From contig JAXMCI010000007.1 in NCBI GenBank assembly GCA_046349435.1, positions 124,001-188,000 on the forward strand: 64,000 nt of DNA. The letters are read 5' to 3'. Origin of the DNA: JAXMCI01 sp046349435. GTDB taxonomy: Bacteria; Pseudomonadota; Alphaproteobacteria; Dongiales; Dongiaceae. Positions 49,724 to 58,527 of the stretch are shown piece by piece. The notes under the pieces are model-generated. The model was not told where the DNA came from and searched no databases. It saw nothing but the letters and a program-made list of their open reading frames with translations. Both the position numbers and the translations under genes were made by a program. The stretch's first letter is position 1, and every line of letters starts with the position of its first letter.

Positions 49724-50524
49724 ATGAGCGTGGAACAGACCTATCTCGAGCGAACCTTTCTCGTCGAGAGCGGCGACGCCCGCATCAGGCTGCAGAACGA
49801 CCTGCTGCAGTTCGACAGGTACGGAGCGGCCGATCCCTTGCCGCCGGGATGTCGTGTCGGAGACTTCAGGACCATCGCCAAGGATACGCGGATCGGCATC
49901 GGCGACGCCCGGGTCCTGCCGGGCGACATGATCTTCGCCCACGCACATCTCGCCGATGCGCCGGGCACGGTCTTCGGCTGGACCTCGTCGCAGAACCTGC
50001 AGGGCAAGTTCGTGAACGAGACGCTCGGCGCGCTCATGTCGGCCTCGAACGACCCGCACGGCGACAACGCCGCCTGGCAGAAGGGCGAGTATCTCGGCCA
50101 GTGGACGCTGGTGCAGATCGTCGGCATCGACCTCAAGGTGAAGCGGCTGGCGCGGGACACGGCCGAGGCATATCTCGGCCTGGTCGCCGATGCACGGAGC
50201 GCCGGCGTGCAGGTCGCGCTGTCCAGCGGCTTCCGCAGCTACGCCGAGCAGAGATACCTCTATGACGGCTACAAGGCGGGCAAGCACGGCTTCAACACCG
50301 CCGCCGCGCCCGGCTACTCCAATCACCAGAACGGGCGCGCCTTCGACATCGCCCTGGCCGGCTTCGACGGCGACCGGGTCTATGACTGGCTGAAGGCGAA
50401 CGGCCCGGCGCACGGCTTCATCCGCACGGTGGAGGGCGAGCCCTGGCACTGGGAATACCAGCCCACGCTCGCCAGCGAGCTTCTCGCCAAGGGCCGGTTC
50501 AAGGCGGACGGCGTGAGCCATTAG
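49724..50524 (+). CDS. M15 (VanY-type) D,D-carboxypeptidase with N-terminal SH3-like domain
   Basis: 266 residues. Residues about 35-115 look like a bacterial SH3 domain (VGDFRTIAKDTRIG, IFAHAHL, TVFGWTSSQNLQGKFVNETLG). The C-terminal zinc peptidase has SSGFRSYAEQRYLYDGY, YSNHQNGRAFDIAL (H and D ligands) and GEPWHWEYQP (final H). These cut D-Ala-D-Ala or stem peptides of peptidoglycan. No signal peptide or membrane segment is visible at the start MSVEQTYLERTF, which is odd for a cell-wall enzyme; export by another system, or phage origin, is possible. The alternative open frame upstream (from 49649) runs through the AT-rich patch and is not protein-like. Confidence 0.85.
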   Translation: MSVEQTYLERTFLVESGDARIRLQNDLLQFDRYGAADPLPPGCRVGDFRTIAKDTRIGIGDARVLPGDMIFAHAHLADAPGTVFGWTSSQNLQGKFVNETLGALMSASNDPHGDNAAWQKGEYLGQWTLVQIVGIDLKVKRLARDTAEAYLGLVADARSAGVQVALSSGFRSYAEQRYLYDGYKAGKHGFNTAAAPGYSNHQNGRAFDIALAGFDGDRVYDWLKANGPAHGFIRTVEGEPWHWEYQPTLASELLAKGRFKADGVSH

Positions 50525-50530
50525 CCCAGG

Positions 50531-51364
50531 CTACTCGGCGGGCGGGGCCGGCGCCGGGCTGGTCATCGCCGCGATCTCGCCGAGGACGCGGTCGATCGAC
50601 CGGACCACCCGCCGGCGGTCGGCCTCGTCGGCGCAGCGCTGGCCGTGCGCGCCCAGCACCGGCAGCCGGTAGAGCCGCCACATCAGCGGCCGCTGCCACG
50701 CCGGCCCGGACATGCTGTCGGCGCGGAAGCGCCAGCCGACCAGCCGGTCGGCGTGGAAGGCCATCGGGTAGCGCTGGGCGATCCGCAGGTAGTAGTCGTA
50801 GTCCTGGGCGTTGCTGTCGGCGAACGGCCCGAGCTCCTCGATCACCGGGCGCGGGATCAGGGTCTGCGCCGGGCAGCCGATCGCCTGCTCCTCGATCAGC
50901 GGCTCGTGCATCCAGAGCCCGACCTCGCCGTCCCGGGCGGTAGCGAGGAAGCGCGCGACGTAGTCGCCGAACAGGCCCTGGCGCCGCACCGTGGCGCCGT
51001 CGAACTCGTAGCCGTCGCAGGCGATCAGGCCGCAGCGCGGCCGGCGGGCGGCCACCGCGAGCTGGGCGGCCAGCTTGCCCGGCCGCCAGACGTCGTCGGC
51101 ATCGAGCAGCGCGACATAGTCGCCGCGCGCCAGCCGCAGCGCGTGGTTGCGGGCCGCGGCGAGCCCGGCATTGTCCTGCCGGACCAGCCGGATCCGGTCG
51201 CGATAGGGGGCGAGGCGGTCCGGCGTGTCGTCGGTCGAGCCGTCGTCGACGACGATCACCTCGCGCTCGACGTCGGCCTGGGCCAGCGCGCTCTCGACCG
51301 TCTCGACGACATAGCGGCCGAGATTGTAGGCGGCGATGACGACGCTGACCCGCCGGCCGCTCAT
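50531..51364 (-). CDS. Family 2 glycosyltransferase
   Basis: 277 residues. GT-A fold start VSVVIAAYNLGRYVVETVESALAQ, EVIVVDDGSTDDTPDRL, DNAGLAAARNHALRLARGDYVALLDADDVWRPGKL (DxD at about residue 96-98). The C-terminal part YDYYLRIAQRYPMAFH is the acceptor-side region. It is last of a seven-gene minus-strand operon and probably adds a modified sugar to a surface glycan. Sugar and acceptor unknown. Confidence 0.9.
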   Translation of the reverse strand: MSGRRVSVVIAAYNLGRYVVETVESALAQADVEREVIVVDDGSTDDTPDRLAPYRDRIRLVRQDNAGLAAARNHALRLARGDYVALLDADDVWRPGKLAAQLAVAARRPRCGLIACDGYEFDGATVRRQGLFGDYVARFLATARDGEVGLWMHEPLIEEQAIGCPAQTLIPRPVIEELGPFADSNAQDYDYYLRIAQRYPMAFHADRLVGWRFRADSMSGPAWQRPLMWRLYRLPVLGAHGQRCADEADRRRVVRSIDRVLGEIAAMTSPAPAPPAE

Positions 51365-52293
51365 GCCCCCTGCCCCGCCGCCGCCGCGACGATCCGGCCG
51401 AGCCCCTCCTCCAGCGACAGGCGCGGCCGCCAGGCGAAGGCCGCGAAGGTCGCGCTCATGTCGGCGACCCAGGGATGGGCGTCGTGCTCGGCCGCCGGGA
51501 ACGCGCCCCAGCGCGGCTCGGCCCCGCCGCCGGCCGCGGCCAGGATGATCCGCACCACCTCGCCGAGATCGGCAGACCGGCCGGTGCCGGCGTTGAAGAC
51601 GCCGCCCGCCAGCGCGCCGGCACGGGCGGCCGCCTCGCGATAGAGGGCCACGAGATCGTCGACATGGAGCCAGTCGCGGGCGATCTCCGGCCGCGACAGC
51701 TGCAGCGTGGCGCCGGCGAGCGCGCCGGCGACGACGCGCGGCACGAGGCGGCGCGGATTGTCGAACGGCCCGTAGGTCGAGAACAGCCGCAGCACGACGA
51801 TCGGCCGCCCCTGGCTGCGGGCCTGGGCCTGCGCGTGCAAGGTCGCCGCCAGCTTGGTGATGCCGTGCAGCGCGGTCGGGCGGCAGGGATCGGCCTCGCG
51901 CAGCGGCGCCGGGCCCGGCGCGTACTCGAAGGAATCGCCGGTCGTGACCAGCGCGTCGTAGGGCACCGCCGCGCAGGCGGCGATCAGGTTCACGGTGCCG
52001 AGCAGGTTGACGGCGACCAGCTCGCGCGGCGGCGCCGGCACGCCGGCGACCACCGTGGCCGCGGCGAGATGGAAGATGCGGCGCGGGCGGACCACCTGCA
52101 CCAGCGCCGTCAGCGCGTCCAGCTCTTCGAGCGGCACGCAGTGCCGGTGCAGCCGCTCCACGACGTCGGCGAGGCGCCAGAAGTCCGATGCCGGGCGGCA
52201 GAGGACATGGACCTCGGCGCCCTCCGCGAGCAGGGCGCGGACGAGATGCGAGCCGACGAACCCGGTGGCGCCGGTGACCAATGCCGTGCTCAT
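51361..52293 (-). CDS. NAD-dependent sugar epimerase/dehydratase (extended SDR)
   Basis: 310 residues. Rossmann start TALVTGATGFVGSHLVRALLAEGA; catalytic segment with TTGDSFEYAP, then PTALHGITKLAATLHAQAQ in the place of the usual YxxxK. That motif reads H-GITK here, so the Tyr appears replaced by His (near residue 146); the Lys is kept. Further: VVLRLFSTYGPFDNPRRLVPR, WLHVDDLVALY and FNAGTGRSADLGEVV. A GDP- or dTDP-sugar is the likely substrate. 4-bp overlap with the GT2 gene. Confidence 0.86.
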   Translation of the reverse strand: MSTALVTGATGFVGSHLVRALLAEGAEVHVLCRPASDFWRLADVVERLHRHCVPLEELDALTALVQVVRPRRIFHLAAATVVAGVPAPPRELVAVNLLGTVNLIAACAAVPYDALVTTGDSFEYAPGPAPLREADPCRPTALHGITKLAATLHAQAQARSQGRPIVVLRLFSTYGPFDNPRRLVPRVVAGALAGATLQLSRPEIARDWLHVDDLVALYREAAARAGALAGGVFNAGTGRSADLGEVVRIILAAAGGGAEPRWGAFPAAEHDAHPWVADMSATFAAFAWRPRLSLEEGLGRIVAAAAGQGA

Positions 52294-52300
52294 GGCGTCC

Positions 52301-53341
52301 TCATGCGAAATAGCGATAGAGCAGGCCGCCCGCCGCGCCCGCGACCTCGTCCGGCACCTCCGCCGCGGTGAGCAGCGTGGTGAGCTCGCCGAGCAGCCGG
52401 CGCAGCTCGTCCGCCCGCGGGTCGCGCCAGCCCGCCGGGACCAGGTCGAGGACGCGCAGCTCGCGCTCGGTTGCGCCGAGGTCCCGCTTGAAGCGGATCA
52501 GGCCCGGCTGGTCGTCGTCGCTCGGCCCGAGATCGAGCCGGCGGCAGCCGAGCGCGCGCGCCAGCCCCAGCCCCGCCCAGGCTAGCAGGCTGTTCGGCCG
52601 CACCGCGAGCGCGTCGAGGTCGGAGGCGTTGAACTTGTAGTAGAGCGTGTCGCCCCAGCGCAGGTAGAGGGTGGCGGCGATCAGCCGGCCGTCGAGCCAG
52701 GCGCCGAGCGGATGCCAGTGCCCGTCCGGCTCGAACCGGCGCCGCAGCGCCGCGAAGAAGGCGGCCGGCTGCGCCAGCAGGCGGTACTTGCGCTTGCGCA
52801 GCCCGACATGCAGCCGGCGGAAGGCGGCCATGCCCGCCTCCCCCTCGAGGGGTCGGATCTCGACATGCGACCGCTCGGCCTTGCGGATCGCGCGCCGCGT
52901 GCCGCCGGCCAGCGCCGCCCACTGCGCCTCGGCGGACGCCGCCACCGCCATGTCGTGCCAGCGCGCCCGCCGCGTCGCCGCCAGCCGCGGATCGGCACGG
53001 GGCAGCGCGGCGTCGAGGCAGCGCAGCCGGACCGGCGCGCCATGCGCCGCCAGCCGCTCCAGCAGCAGGTCCCAGTCGGCCGCCGCCTCGACCAGCGGAT
53101 CGCAGCAGTCGGAGAAGGGCAGCGACAGGATGCGGCGCCCGAGGGCGTCGTCGAGCTCGCAGAACGCCACGCCGGCGCTGCCGCCGACCAGGTAGGCCCG
53201 CGGCACGAAGCCGTAGGCCTCCCCCAGCGCGGCGAGCCAGGGCGGCGAATGGAACAGGCCACCGCCCCGGCGGCGCACCAGGTCGGCCCAGGCGGGGTCC
53301 CGGACCGGATCGATCGGGACGACCGGGCTTGCTGCCGTCAC
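52301..53341 (-). CDS. FemAB-like GNAT-fold protein
   Basis: 346 residues from a GTG start at 53341 overlapping the PhyH stop. Two-lobed GNAT layout: FHSPPWLAALGEAYGFVPRAYLV near the start, GRRILSLPFSDCCDPLV, WAALAGGTRRAIRKAERSHVEIR, then HVGLRKRKYRLLAQPAAFFAAL, RLIAATLYLRWGDTLYYKFNASD and RLDLGPSDDDQPGLIRFKRDLGA. FemAB-like proteins in polysaccharide operons transfer amino acids or acyl groups onto sugars, or serve glycan export. Which one is open. Confidence 0.82.
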   Translation of the reverse strand: MTAASPVVPIDPVRDPAWADLVRRRGGGLFHSPPWLAALGEAYGFVPRAYLVGGSAGVAFCELDDALGRRILSLPFSDCCDPLVEAAADWDLLLERLAAHGAPVRLRCLDAALPRADPRLAATRRARWHDMAVAASAEAQWAALAGGTRRAIRKAERSHVEIRPLEGEAGMAAFRRLHVGLRKRKYRLLAQPAAFFAALRRRFEPDGHWHPLGAWLDGRLIAATLYLRWGDTLYYKFNASDLDALAVRPNSLLAWAGLGLARALGCRRLDLGPSDDDQPGLIRFKRDLGATERELRVLDLVPAGWRDPRADELRRLLGELTTLLTAAEVPDEVAGAAGGLLYRYFA

Positions 53342-54187
53342 GGCGGCTCCGGCGCCTCGCCGGCCGGCTGGTCGGCCGGCTGGTTGGCGGCGAGGTAGCG
53401 CTGGGCCGAGCGGCTGATCGGCGAGGCGCAGAGCGGCACGAAATAGGCGGTGTCGACGCCCCGGCCGATGCGCACCGGCGCCAGCGCGTTGACCACCCGG
53501 ACGTCGATCGAGAAGCGCGTCGCGGCCCCGTCGTTGACGCCGCCGCCATGGACCAGCGACAGCCCGAAGAGCATCGCCTCGCCGAGCGCGACGGGCACGC
53601 GCACGGTCCGCGCCTCCAGCGCCGGATCGAGCAGCCGCGGCGCGTAGGGATAGCCGAGCCGGTGCCGCGGCGTGCCGATCAGCCCGGCATCGCCCGGCAG
53701 CTGGCGATAGGGGTACGCGGCATCGGGCTCGAGATGGCTGCCGGGGATCGCGGCGATCGCCGCCGCGGCCGGCATCTCGACCAGCGGCACCACCGCCGAC
53801 AGCTCGTAGGGACTGGCCCCGTAGTAGGTGTCGCGGTGCAGCGGGGCGGCGTCCTCCGGCCGGCCCGGCCGCACGCAGCGCAGATAGGGCCGGCGCTGGA
53901 CCAGCAGATCGGGGCCGAGCAGGCCGCGGAAGAGATCGAGATGACCGCACGATCGCCGGCCCGACCTCGGCGTCCCAGAAATCGGTGGCAAGATCGAAGA
54001 GCACCGCCTCGTGGCGGCGATCCTCGACGGCCTCGTGATAGGCCTCGAGCGAGGACGCCTCCGGGACCAGCGCCTGCAGCCGCGCCAGGAGCCGCTCGCG
54101 CGCCCGCAGCACCGGCGCCGGGTCGGGCAGCGCGACCACCGCCCAGCCGCGCTCCGCCAGGGATCGCTCGAGGTCGCGATCCGTCAT
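53338..54187 (-). CDS. Phytanoyl-CoA dioxygenase-like protein, frameshifted near 53950
   Basis: Start MTDRDLERSLAERGWAVVALPDP at 54187 runs in frame to WDAEVGPAIVR (near 53955). The rest lies in another frame: HLDLFRGLLGPDLLVQRR, APLHRDTYYGASPYEL (first His and Asp of the iron site), IPGSHLEPDA and GLSLVHGGGVNDGAATRFSIDVR (last His and Arg). One base is missing or added at about 53950. As a 2-oxoglutarate-dependent hydroxylase it would act on a sugar or peptide precursor in this operon. The frameshift is probably a sequence error, as homology continues on both sides. Confidence 0.78.
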
Positions 54188-55191
54188 CCCGCCGGCTGGC
54201 CCTGCTGCCCGCGCCACCAGGCGACCAGCCGGCGCAGCCCCTCTTGCAGGCCGATCTCGGCCTGGAAGCCCAGCAGGCGCCGCGCCCGCCCGGTGTCGGC
54301 CCAGCGCCGCGGCACCGTCGCGACCCGTCGCTCGGGCCCGTGCTCCGGGGCGAGATGCGAGCCCATGGCGGCGAGCAGCGCGGCGGCCAGCTGGCTGAGG
54401 CTGGTCTCGATCCCGGTGGCGACGTTGCAGACCGTGCCGCTGGCCGGCGAGGCGGCGGCGAGCAGGAAGGCGCGCGCCACGTCCTCGACATAGACGAAGT
54501 CCATGGTCTGGGTGCCGGCGCCGAAGATCACCGGCGGCTGCCCCTGCGCGATCCGCTCCATCCAGCGCACCAGAACCTCGGTGTAGGCGCCCTTGACGTC
54601 CATCCGGGGCCCGTAGACGTTGAACGGCCGCAGCGCGAGATAGTCGAGCCCGTGCATCTCGCGGAACGAGGCCAGCAGCTGCTCGCCGAAGACCTTGGTC
54701 GCGCCATAGATCGTGTCGTTGCCGTAGGGGTGGTGGTCCTCCCGGATCGGGAAGGACTCCGCGGCGCCGTAGATCGATGCCGAGGAGGCGGCGATCACCC
54801 GGGCGACCCTGCAGCCGACGGCGGCCTCCAGGACGTTGTAGGTGCCGCCCGCCATCACCTCGAAGGCGAGGCGCGGCTCCTGGGCGCACTGGGTCAGGCG
54901 GATGGCGGCGAGATGGAACAGCAGGTCGATGCCCGCGCAGGCCTGCGCCACCGTCGCCCGGTCGCGGATGTCGCCTTCGACGAAGGTGACCTTCGCCCGC
55001 GCCGCCGCCGCGGCGAGCGACTCGCGGCGACCGCGGCTGAGGTCGTCGAGCACGACAATCTCGGCGACCCCGGCCTCGGCCAGCCGGTCGGCCAGGTGCG
55101 AGCCGATCAGCCCGGCGCCGCCGGTGACCAGCACCCGCGCGCCGCGCAGGCGGGCGAGGTCGGGCGGCGCCACGGCGTCGGGCGCGGTCAT
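54184..55191 (-). CDS. NAD-dependent sugar epimerase/dehydratase (UDP-glucose 4-epimerase-like)
   Basis: 335 residues from MTAPDAVAPPDLARLRGARVLVTGGAGLIGSHLADRL. Active-site run: VIAASSASIYGAAESFPI, then YGNDTIYGATKVFGEQLLASF (YxxxK kept), LRPFNVYGPRMDVKGAYTEVL, QTMDFVYVEDVARAFLLAA and CNVATGIETSLSQLAAAL. The product could be a 4-epimerised or 4,6-dehydrated nucleotide sugar. ATG 55191 overlaps the aminotransferase stop. Confidence 0.9.
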   Translation of the reverse strand: MTAPDAVAPPDLARLRGARVLVTGGAGLIGSHLADRLAEAGVAEIVVLDDLSRGRRESLAAAAARAKVTFVEGDIRDRATVAQACAGIDLLFHLAAIRLTQCAQEPRLAFEVMAGGTYNVLEAAVGCRVARVIAASSASIYGAAESFPIREDHHPYGNDTIYGATKVFGEQLLASFREMHGLDYLALRPFNVYGPRMDVKGAYTEVLVRWMERIAQGQPPVIFGAGTQTMDFVYVEDVARAFLLAAASPASGTVCNVATGIETSLSQLAAALLAAMGSHLAPEHGPERRVATVPRRWADTGRARRLLGFQAEIGLQEGLRRLVAWWRGQQGQPAG

Positions 55192-56327
55192 GCGCCCACC
55201 GCGTCGAGCGCGCGGGAGGGCTGGCGCGCCGCATCGGCGGCGGCGGCCAGGGCGCGCGCCACCTGCTCGACCTGCCCGGCGGCGAGCCCGGGATGAACCG
55301 GGATCGACAGCACCTCGGCGGCGGCCCGCTCGGCGACCGGGAAGTCGCCCTGGCGGTAGCCGAGGGACCGGCATTGCGGGTGCAGGTGCAGCGGGGTCGG
55401 GTAGTGGATGCGGGTCTCGATCCCGTGCCGGCGCAGCACCTGCTCGACCGCCGCGCGGTCGGCCGCGCGCAGGGCATAGACATGGAACACGTGGCTGGCC
55501 CAGGGCATCACCCGGGGCGGCCGCAGCGGCCCGCCCGACAGGGCCGCGTCGTAGCGCAGCGCGTTGGCCCGCCGCGCCGCGTTCCAGCCCGCCAGCGCCG
55601 GCAGCTTGACGCCGAGCACCGCGCCCTGGAGCGCCTCCATCCGGTAGTTGAAGCTGCGCGCCAGATCGGGCGTCGGCCCGGCCTGCTCCCAGCTGCGCGC
55701 CAGGCGCACCGCCTCGGCCAGGCCGGCATCGCTGGTCACCACCATGCCCGCCTCGCCGCAGGCGCCGAGATTCTTGGTCGGATAGAAGCTGAAGCAGGCG
55801 GCGTCGCCGAGGCTGCCGACGGGGCGGCCCTTATAGGCCGCGCCATGCGCCTGCGCCGCGTCCTCGATCACCGCGAGCCCGTGCCGGCGGGCGATCTCCA
55901 GGATCGGGTCCATGTCGGCCGGCTGGCCGTAGAGATGGACGGGGACGATCGCCCGGGTGCGCGGCGTGATCGCGGCGGCCACCGCCGCCGGGTCGATGGT
56001 GAAGCTGTCGGCGGCGATGTCGGCCAGCACCGGGCGGGCGCCGGTGTAGGCGATGGCGGCGGCGCTGGCGAGGAAGCTGAAGGCCGTGGTGACGACCTCG
56101 TCGCCGGGGCCGACCCCGGCCGCCAGCAGCGCCAGGTGGAGGGCGCTGGTCCCGGAGTTGACGCCGACGCCCCAGCGCGCGCCGCAGCAGGCGGCGAACG
56201 CCTCCTCGAAGGCGGCGACCGGCCGCCCGAGCACGAACTCGCCGCTGGCCAGCACCGCGGCGGCCGCACGCTCCAGCGCCCCCTGCAGCGGCGCCTGCTG
56301 CGCCGCGAGATCGACATAGGGGATCAT
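55188..56327 (-). CDS. DegT/DnrJ/EryC1/StrS-family sugar aminotransferase
   Basis: 379 residues from MIPYVDLAAQQAPLQGALERA. PLP features: VGVNSGTSALHLALLAAGVGPGDEVVTTAFSFLASAAAIAYTGARPVLAD, AIVPVHLYGQPADMDPIL, VIEDAAQAHGA and CFSFYPTKNLGACGEAGMVVTSD (the Lys in PTKNLG binds PLP). It makes an amino sugar from a keto sugar. The Gfo/Idh gene before it would oxidise the precursor, the WlbA-WlbC type of pairing. Exact sugar unknown. Confidence 0.92.
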   Translation of the reverse strand: MIPYVDLAAQQAPLQGALERAAAAVLASGEFVLGRPVAAFEEAFAACCGARWGVGVNSGTSALHLALLAAGVGPGDEVVTTAFSFLASAAAIAYTGARPVLADIAADSFTIDPAAVAAAITPRTRAIVPVHLYGQPADMDPILEIARRHGLAVIEDAAQAHGAAYKGRPVGSLGDAACFSFYPTKNLGACGEAGMVVTSDAGLAEAVRLARSWEQAGPTPDLARSFNYRMEALQGAVLGVKLPALAGWNAARRANALRYDAALSGGPLRPPRVMPWASHVFHVYALRAADRAAVEQVLRRHGIETRIHYPTPLHLHPQCRSLGYRQGDFPVAERAAAEVLSIPVHPGLAAGQVEQVARALAAAADAARQPSRALDAVGA

Positions 56328-57298
56328 GCCGCCGCCGTTTCCGCGCCGGCCAGCTCGACCGGCCGGCCGTCCAGCGACAGCGACTGGCAGGCCGCCTCGG
56401 CGAGGCCGACGATCGCGAGGCCGGCCTCGCCGCCGCTGAGCGGCGTCCGGCCGGACGCGATGCAGTCGGCGAAGTGCGCCACCACGGCGGCCAGCGGCTC
56501 GACCTCGGCCAGCGGCGGCGACCAGGGCGGCCGGCCGGCGCCCTCCGCCACCTGGATCTTCGCCCGCGGATCGAGGTCGTCATAGGCCAGCACCGCGCGC
56601 GTGCCGCGGATCGTCATGCGGCGCGTCTTCACCGGCGCCCGCCAGCTCACCCGGATCTGGGCGAGGAGCGGCCCCTCATAGTGCAGCGCGAGATGGGCGA
56701 TCTGCGCGAGACCGCCGCCCGGCGTCAGGCCGCGCGCCTGCACCGCGCGCGGCGCCCGGGGCAGCACGTGCTGCAGGATCGACAGATCGTGCACCGCGAG
56801 GTCCCAGACGACGTTGACGTCGCCGCGGACGATCCCGGGGCCGAGCCGCACGGCATCGACCAGGGACGGCTCGCCGAGCGTGCCGGCCGCCAGCAGGTCG
56901 CGGATGGCCGCCACCGCCGGGCTGAAGAGGAAGGTGTGGTCGACCAGCAGCACGCGCTCGCGGCGGCGGCTCTCCTCGACCAGCGCCCGGGCCTCGGCGA
57001 CGCTGCGCGCCATCGGCTTCTCGACCAGCACATGCTTGCCCTGCCGCAGGGCGGCGAGCGCGATCTCGGCGTGGCTGGCCGCCGGCGTGGCCACCGCGAC
57101 GGCGTCGGTCCGCGGATCGGCCACCAGCTCGCGCCAGTCGGCCGCGAGCCGTGCCCGGGGATGAGCGGCGGCGGCGAGCGCCAGCCGGTCGGCGGACAGA
57201 TCGCAGATGGATGTCAGCGCGACGTCGTCCGCCGCCGCCAGGCAGCGGGCGAGCTTGGGCCCCCAGTGGCCGTAGCCGATCAAGCCGACGTTGATCAT
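56324..57298 (-). CDS. Gfo/Idh/MocA-family oxidoreductase
   Basis: 324 residues from MINVGLIGYGHWGPKLARCLAA (nucleotide fold). EKP motif in HVLVEKPMARSVAEARALVEESRRRERVLLVDHTFLFSPAV, with the second domain marked by DLAVHDLSILQHVLP. It probably oxidises a nucleotide sugar at C3 for the following aminotransferase. First gene of the operon. The 138-bp upstream gap to the nitrilase gene is the likely promoter site. Confidence 0.9.
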   Translation of the reverse strand: MINVGLIGYGHWGPKLARCLAAADDVALTSICDLSADRLALAAAAHPRARLAADWRELVADPRTDAVAVATPAASHAEIALAALRQGKHVLVEKPMARSVAEARALVEESRRRERVLLVDHTFLFSPAVAAIRDLLAAGTLGEPSLVDAVRLGPGIVRGDVNVVWDLAVHDLSILQHVLPRAPRAVQARGLTPGGGLAQIAHLALHYEGPLLAQIRVSWRAPVKTRRMTIRGTRAVLAYDDLDPRAKIQVAEGAGRPPWSPPLAEVEPLAAVVAHFADCIASGRTPLSGGEAGLAIVGLAEAACQSLSLDGRPVELAGAETAAA

Positions 57299-57436
57299 GG
57301 CCGCGGCCGCCACATCCCCGCTTGTTGTGCCCCCGCCAGGTCGACCATCGTCGGCACCGGCAGGCCGAGAGCTATCACGCGGGAGCCTGGCCGTCCAACG
57401 CCGGTCCGGGCGAAGAGGGTCGCAGCGGCCCGCCGC

Positions 57437-58291
57437 CTACTCCGCCACCGCGGCGACGCTCGGCCGGCCCGGTCCGGCGAAGTCGCGGTCGTGGCGCAGC
57501 GCCGGCACCATGGCGCGGGCCTCGTCGACCTTGGCCGGGTCGATCTCGGCGGTGACGACGCCGACATCCTCGCCGCCATCGGCCAGCACCCGGCCCCACG
57601 GATCGACGATCAGCGAATGGCCCCAGGTGCGCCGCCCCTCGGCATGGGTCCCCGTCTGGTTGGCGGCGATGACGTAGCAGCCGGTCTCGATCGCGCGGGC
57701 CCGCACCAGCACGTGCCAGTGGGCCGAGCCGGTGGTGTAGGTGAAGGCGGCGGGGATGGCGAGGTAGCGCGCGCCGCCCTTGGCCAGGCTGCGGAACAGC
57801 GCCGCGAAGCGCAGGTCGTAGCAGATGCTGAGCCCGAACAGCCCCCAGGGCGTCGGCGCCAGCACGGCGCGCTCGCCCGGCTGCACCGTCGCCGATTCGC
57901 GGTAGGTCTCACCGCCGGCGAGGTCGACGTCGAACAGGTGGACCTTGTCGTAGCGGGCGACGATCTGCCCCGCCGGGTCGATCATCAGCGAGCGGTTGAC
58001 CACCCGCGGCGCGCCGCGCTCGCGCAGATAGAGCGAGCCGACCAGCATCCAGCGCCCGGTCTCGCGCGCCCAGCCGCGGCAGGCGGCGACGCCGGGATCC
58101 TCGACCTCGGGCAGCGCCTTGGCGAGCAGCGCCGCCGGGTCCGGCTCGAACATGTGCGCCATCTCCGGCAGCACCACGAGGTCGGCCTTGGCCGCGGCGC
58201 TGCGCACCAGCGGCTCCAGCGCCGCCAGGCTCGGCGCCATCTCGCGCTCGGCGCAGTTCTGCACGCAGGCGACGGTGAACTTCGCGGTCAT
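57437..58291 (-). CDS. Carbon-nitrogen hydrolase (Nit-type nitrilase superfamily)
   Basis: 284 residues. Triad: E in VVLPEMAHMFEPDP, K in RYDKVHLFDVDLAGGETYRESATVQPGE and C in LFGLSICYDLRFAALF. The order and the AGRWMLVGSLYLRE block (here ETGRWMLVGSLYL) resemble Nit1/Nit2, which remove omega-amides such as deaminated glutathione. With so much gamma-glutamylamide chemistry in this window, an amide clean-up role is tempting but not shown. Separate from the sugar operon. Confidence 0.9.
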   Translation of the reverse strand: MTAKFTVACVQNCAEREMAPSLAALEPLVRSAAAKADLVVLPEMAHMFEPDPAALLAKALPEVEDPGVAACRGWARETGRWMLVGSLYLRERGAPRVVNRSLMIDPAGQIVARYDKVHLFDVDLAGGETYRESATVQPGERAVLAPTPWGLFGLSICYDLRFAALFRSLAKGGARYLAIPAAFTYTTGSAHWHVLVRARAIETGCYVIAANQTGTHAEGRRTWGHSLIVDPWGRVLADGGEDVGVVTAEIDPAKVDEARAMVPALRHDRDFAGPGRPSVAAVAE

Positions 58292-58451
58292 GGCGCTCCT
58301 CCTCGCGGGCTCCGGCCGGCCATCATAGCCGCTCCGCCGCGACCGCGCATCCGCCGGCCGCCGCCCTGGACCGGGCCGCGACCGGGCCTGGGCCGGGCAT
58401 AACGCTTGATCGCGGCGGGCCCCGGGTCTATCGATTGAGGATTGCCGCGAC

Positions 58452-58527
58452 GCCCCGATAGCTCAATTGGCAGAGCAACGGTTTTGTAAACCGTAGGTTG
58501 CGGGTTCGATTCCTGCTCGGGGCACCA
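58452..58527 (+). tRNA. tRNA-Thr (anticodon UGU)
   Basis: 76 nt including an encoded CCA end. Acceptor stem GCCCCGA/TCGGGGC, D-arm GCTC..GAGC, anticodon stem ACGGT/ACCGT around loop TTTGTAA (anticodon TGT), T-arm GCGGG/CCTGC with loop TTCGATT. All stems pair fully. No repeat copy of the 3' end was noticed nearby that would suggest an integrated element. Confidence 0.95.

Noticed and set aside
58452..58527. tRNA-Thr as the attachment site of a genomic island
   Set aside because: No integrase and no visible duplicate of the tRNA 3' end in the window.
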